A DNA stretch of 14,841 nt from the NCBI GenBank assembly GCA_002495535.1, contig DAFX01000035.1, forward strand, positions 3,837-18,677. The letters are read 5' to 3'. The notes under the pieces were generated by a model. That model saw only the letters and a program-made list of their open reading frames with translations, was not told where the DNA came from and did no database searches. This DNA comes from Euryarchaeota archaeon UBA433 (GTDB taxonomy: Archaea > Thermoplasmatota > Poseidoniia > Poseidoniales > Poseidoniaceae). A program made the position numbers and the translations under genes. Positions 13,351 to 14,841 of this stretch are shown in pieces. The number at the start of each line of letters is the position of its first letter. The first letter of the stretch is position 1.

Positions 13351-14064
13351 ATGGATTTCCGCTTGGCGTTCCGCTTGATGCAGGCCCTCAAGCGAAGGAA
13401 ACTCAAATTTGACCTGCTTGACCACGATGCGCCCCTTGGGCATGCAGAAACGGTGTGGTTTTCATCCGAATTAGAGGTGGTCGGCCGCGAGCATGAAGGG
13501 TGGCCAGTAGCGGTGTCTTTGGAAGGAATCGAGGGCTCGATTGAAAGGGCGCTGCTTCACGTGCGAGGCGTTCATCACATTCACGAACTGATCTTCGGTA
13601 TCGATCCGGGTCCCCGACCGGGCATTGCCTGGATGGGGGATGGCGTTGTCATGGGCATGGCACAATTGGAATCACTGGACCGCGTTGTCGACCATATCGC
13701 TAGCGTCACCAAAGTGGCTGAACACAAATCCACCAAAATCCGCATTGGTGACGGAGCACCTTTGCTTCGAGATCAAATCATCAACGAATGCATTGCTGCA
13801 AACTTGCACATCGAGCAAGTGAATGAGTCGAAAACCTCCAAAGGGTTGCTGCGGCATAATCATGTCATTTCTGCAGTTCGTATCGCGATGATCAGGGGCG
13901 AGAGGGTTTGGGAGCAACGAGACATCGCTCCAAGCGAGGGAGAACTCAGAGAAATTCAGCGCCAGAGCCGTAAAATGAGCAACGGTCGAAAGACCATTTC
14001 GGCTGAATTAGCCTTGGCGGTAGCGCGTGGTGAATTGGGCCTAGATGAAGCGTTGAGCGCTTGA
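13351..14064 (+). CDS. RuvC/RNase H-like fold protein
   Basis: A 237-residue protein with an RNase H-like core. GIDPGPRPGIAWMGDG at residues 83-98 matches the first strand of RuvC-like nucleases, with Asp 85 in the catalytic place. IRIGDGAPLLRDQII at 130-144 and IEQVNES at 154-160 (Glu 159) fit the later strands, and RHNHVISAVRIAMIRG at 168-183 takes the place of the last acidic helix, but with His/Asn instead of Asp. Before the core is an 80-residue domain (LKRRKLKFDLLDHDAP), after it a basic tail and a small helical end (KTISAELALAVARGELGLDEAL). I recognise this as an archaeal family without an assigned role; nuclease activity is inferred. ATG 13351 is preferred over a TTG at 13300, whose additional residues look non-coding. 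It is divergent from the Hjc-like nuclease and its stop abuts that of signal peptidase. Confidence 0.72.
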   Translation: MDFRLAFRLMQALKRRKLKFDLLDHDAPLGHAETVWFSSELEVVGREHEGWPVAVSLEGIEGSIERALLHVRGVHHIHELIFGIDPGPRPGIAWMGDGVVMGMAQLESLDRVVDHIASVTKVAEHKSTKIRIGDGAPLLRDQIINECIAANLHIEQVNESKTSKGLLRHNHVISAVRIAMIRGERVWEQRDIAPSEGELREIQRQSRKMSNGRKTISAELALAVARGELGLDEALSA

Positions 14065-14841
14065 CTATTCTTCTTCCATCTCATCTTCAGCCAACTTGAT
14101 CTCCGGAGCACCAGAAATCATCTTCTTGAGGAGTGGTTCTAAGATTGAAGGGGCGAGCAACACCCCTGCAACGACAGCAAACAAAGCGAGGTAGGAGGAA
14201 TTTGGCACGTAAACTGTACCTGGCGAGGCCGGATCATTGTTGAGGGCGAGTTTGACCGTTCCAAGCCACGGCAATTCACCACCAGCTACACCGATCAACC
14301 ATGTGTCCCGAACAGGGCGGACGACGCCCGAAGCGCTGTGCACCCCCACAGAGCCATTGACGGCGCTTGAGCCCTGGTCGACTGAGCAATGGTTGTTATC
14401 GCCGAGGGTTAACATCCCTGCTTGAGAGGGTGTCCAATTCCAAATAACGAGGTGGGGCTCGACGTTCGCGTGTGCCATTCTTTTGCAATCGTAATACCCC
14501 GCATCCACGCCGTCAAACGCAATGCTGATGCTTGAGGCATTGACCACTTTCGTTCCAGGGACGGTCCACGTCATCACGCAAGACCCCATTTCACCATCTT
14601 CGTCGAAATGGGCGTCATCATAGCTTCCACCGTCCGGGCAATGTTCGTTCGATGGGGAATCGTCTGCAACGGTTCTGTCTGGTGATTGGGTCGTGGCAGC
14701 TACAACTTCGAGGATGGCGCGATGGATGATAGGCGTCCCACCCTCTCCGTTTTTGTCGTAAATGATCACATCGCCTTCCATGCCGTGCGACTCATAACCA
14801 AAATTTGGATGGGATGGATTGGATGCTTCAGCAAAGGTGAT
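14065..14841 (-). CDS. Signal peptidase I, archaeal/ER (S26B) type (5' partial)
   Basis: A membrane serine protease that removes signal peptides outside the cell membrane. The frame is open to the window edge, so the N-terminal helix and the catalytic Ser-Met box are missing; the ATG at 14781 is internal. Of the 258 visible residues, MEGDVIIYDKNGEGGTPIIHRAI holds the general-base histidine (visible residue 40), LTLGDNN the conserved aspartate (about 148), and VAGGELPWLG the closing strand typical of the family. One membrane helix (SYLALFAVVAGVLLAPSIL) lies near the C terminus, followed by an acidic cytoplasmic tail ending in EEE. Between the histidine and aspartate boxes is a long acidic insert with four cysteines (HCPDG, GSCVM, YDCKR, NHCSV), enough for two disulfides outside the cell. 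It would process exported proteins such as the giant surface protein. Confidence 0.85.
   Translation of the reverse strand: MTFAEASNPSHPNFGYESHGMEGDVIIYDKNGEGGTPIIHRAILEVVAATTQSPDRTVADDSPSNEHCPDGGSYDDAHFDEDGEMGSCVMTWTVPGTKVVNASSISIAFDGVDAGYYDCKRMAHANVEPHLVIWNWTPSQAGMLTLGDNNHCSVDQGSSAVNGSVGVHSASGVVRPVRDTWLIGVAGGELPWLGTVKLALNNDPASPGTVYVPNSSYLALFAVVAGVLLAPSILEPLLKKMISGAPEIKLAEDEMEEE

Noticed and set aside
1..14841. CRISPR array, insertion sequence or prophage
   Set aside because: No regularly spaced repeats, transposase or phage structural genes on either strand.

Overview
The window looks like a piece of a euryarchaeal chromosome, most likely a planktonic marine archaeon of the Marine Group II / Poseidoniales kind. 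It holds the archaeal DNA-bending protein MC1, an archaeal-type diadenylate cyclase (DacZ), an Hjc-type Holliday junction resolvase, an archaeal/ER-type signal peptidase and a stand-alone Lrp/AsnC effector (RAM) domain. One promoter has a clear archaeal TATA box. Genes are packed very tightly, and there is one giant glycosylation-rich surface protein. The lineage is inferred from gene content and style, not from a marker gene. No tRNA, rRNA, CRISPR array or insertion sequence was seen.

Layout. (1) 1-2636, plus: the end of a succinate dehydrogenase/fumarate reductase operon, with the flavoprotein (5' cut by the window), the iron-sulfur subunit and a small DoxX-like membrane protein. The iron-sulfur subunit resembles the actinobacterial Sdh1 type. 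(2) 2637-3441, minus: a stable RNA-like stretch with three hairpins, the MC1 gene with its TATA box and ribosome binding site, a 13-bp inverted repeat, and a small RAM-domain gene. (3) 3474-8759, minus: a protein of about 1761 residues with a signal peptide, a TIGR03790-like domain interrupted by further modules (PA14, LamG and a split jelly roll), Ig/CARDB-like repeats, one membrane anchor and a short repetitive cytoplasmic tail. (4) 8929-10413, plus: a macro-domain protein followed 9 bases later by the cyclic-di-AMP synthase DacZ, probably one operon. (5) 10414-11052, minus: an unrecognised protein with a C-terminal coiled coil. (6) 11051-12508, plus: a site-2-type (M50) membrane protease with a PDZ domain. 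(7) 12514-13197, minus: an enlarged Hjc-like nuclease, divergent from (8) 13351-14064, plus: a RuvC/RNase H-like protein. (9) 14065-14841, minus: signal peptidase I, cut by the window end.

Functional threads are respiration (SDH with DoxX), nucleoid and regulation (MC1, RAM domain), envelope biogenesis (giant surface protein, M50 protease, signal peptidase), nucleotide signalling (macro plus DacZ) and DNA recombination or repair (Hjc-like beside RuvC-like). The most interesting points are the macro-DacZ pair, the nested-domain surface protein, the Hjc-like/RuvC-like divergent pair, and a minus-strand RNA candidate with UUCG and GCAA tetraloops.
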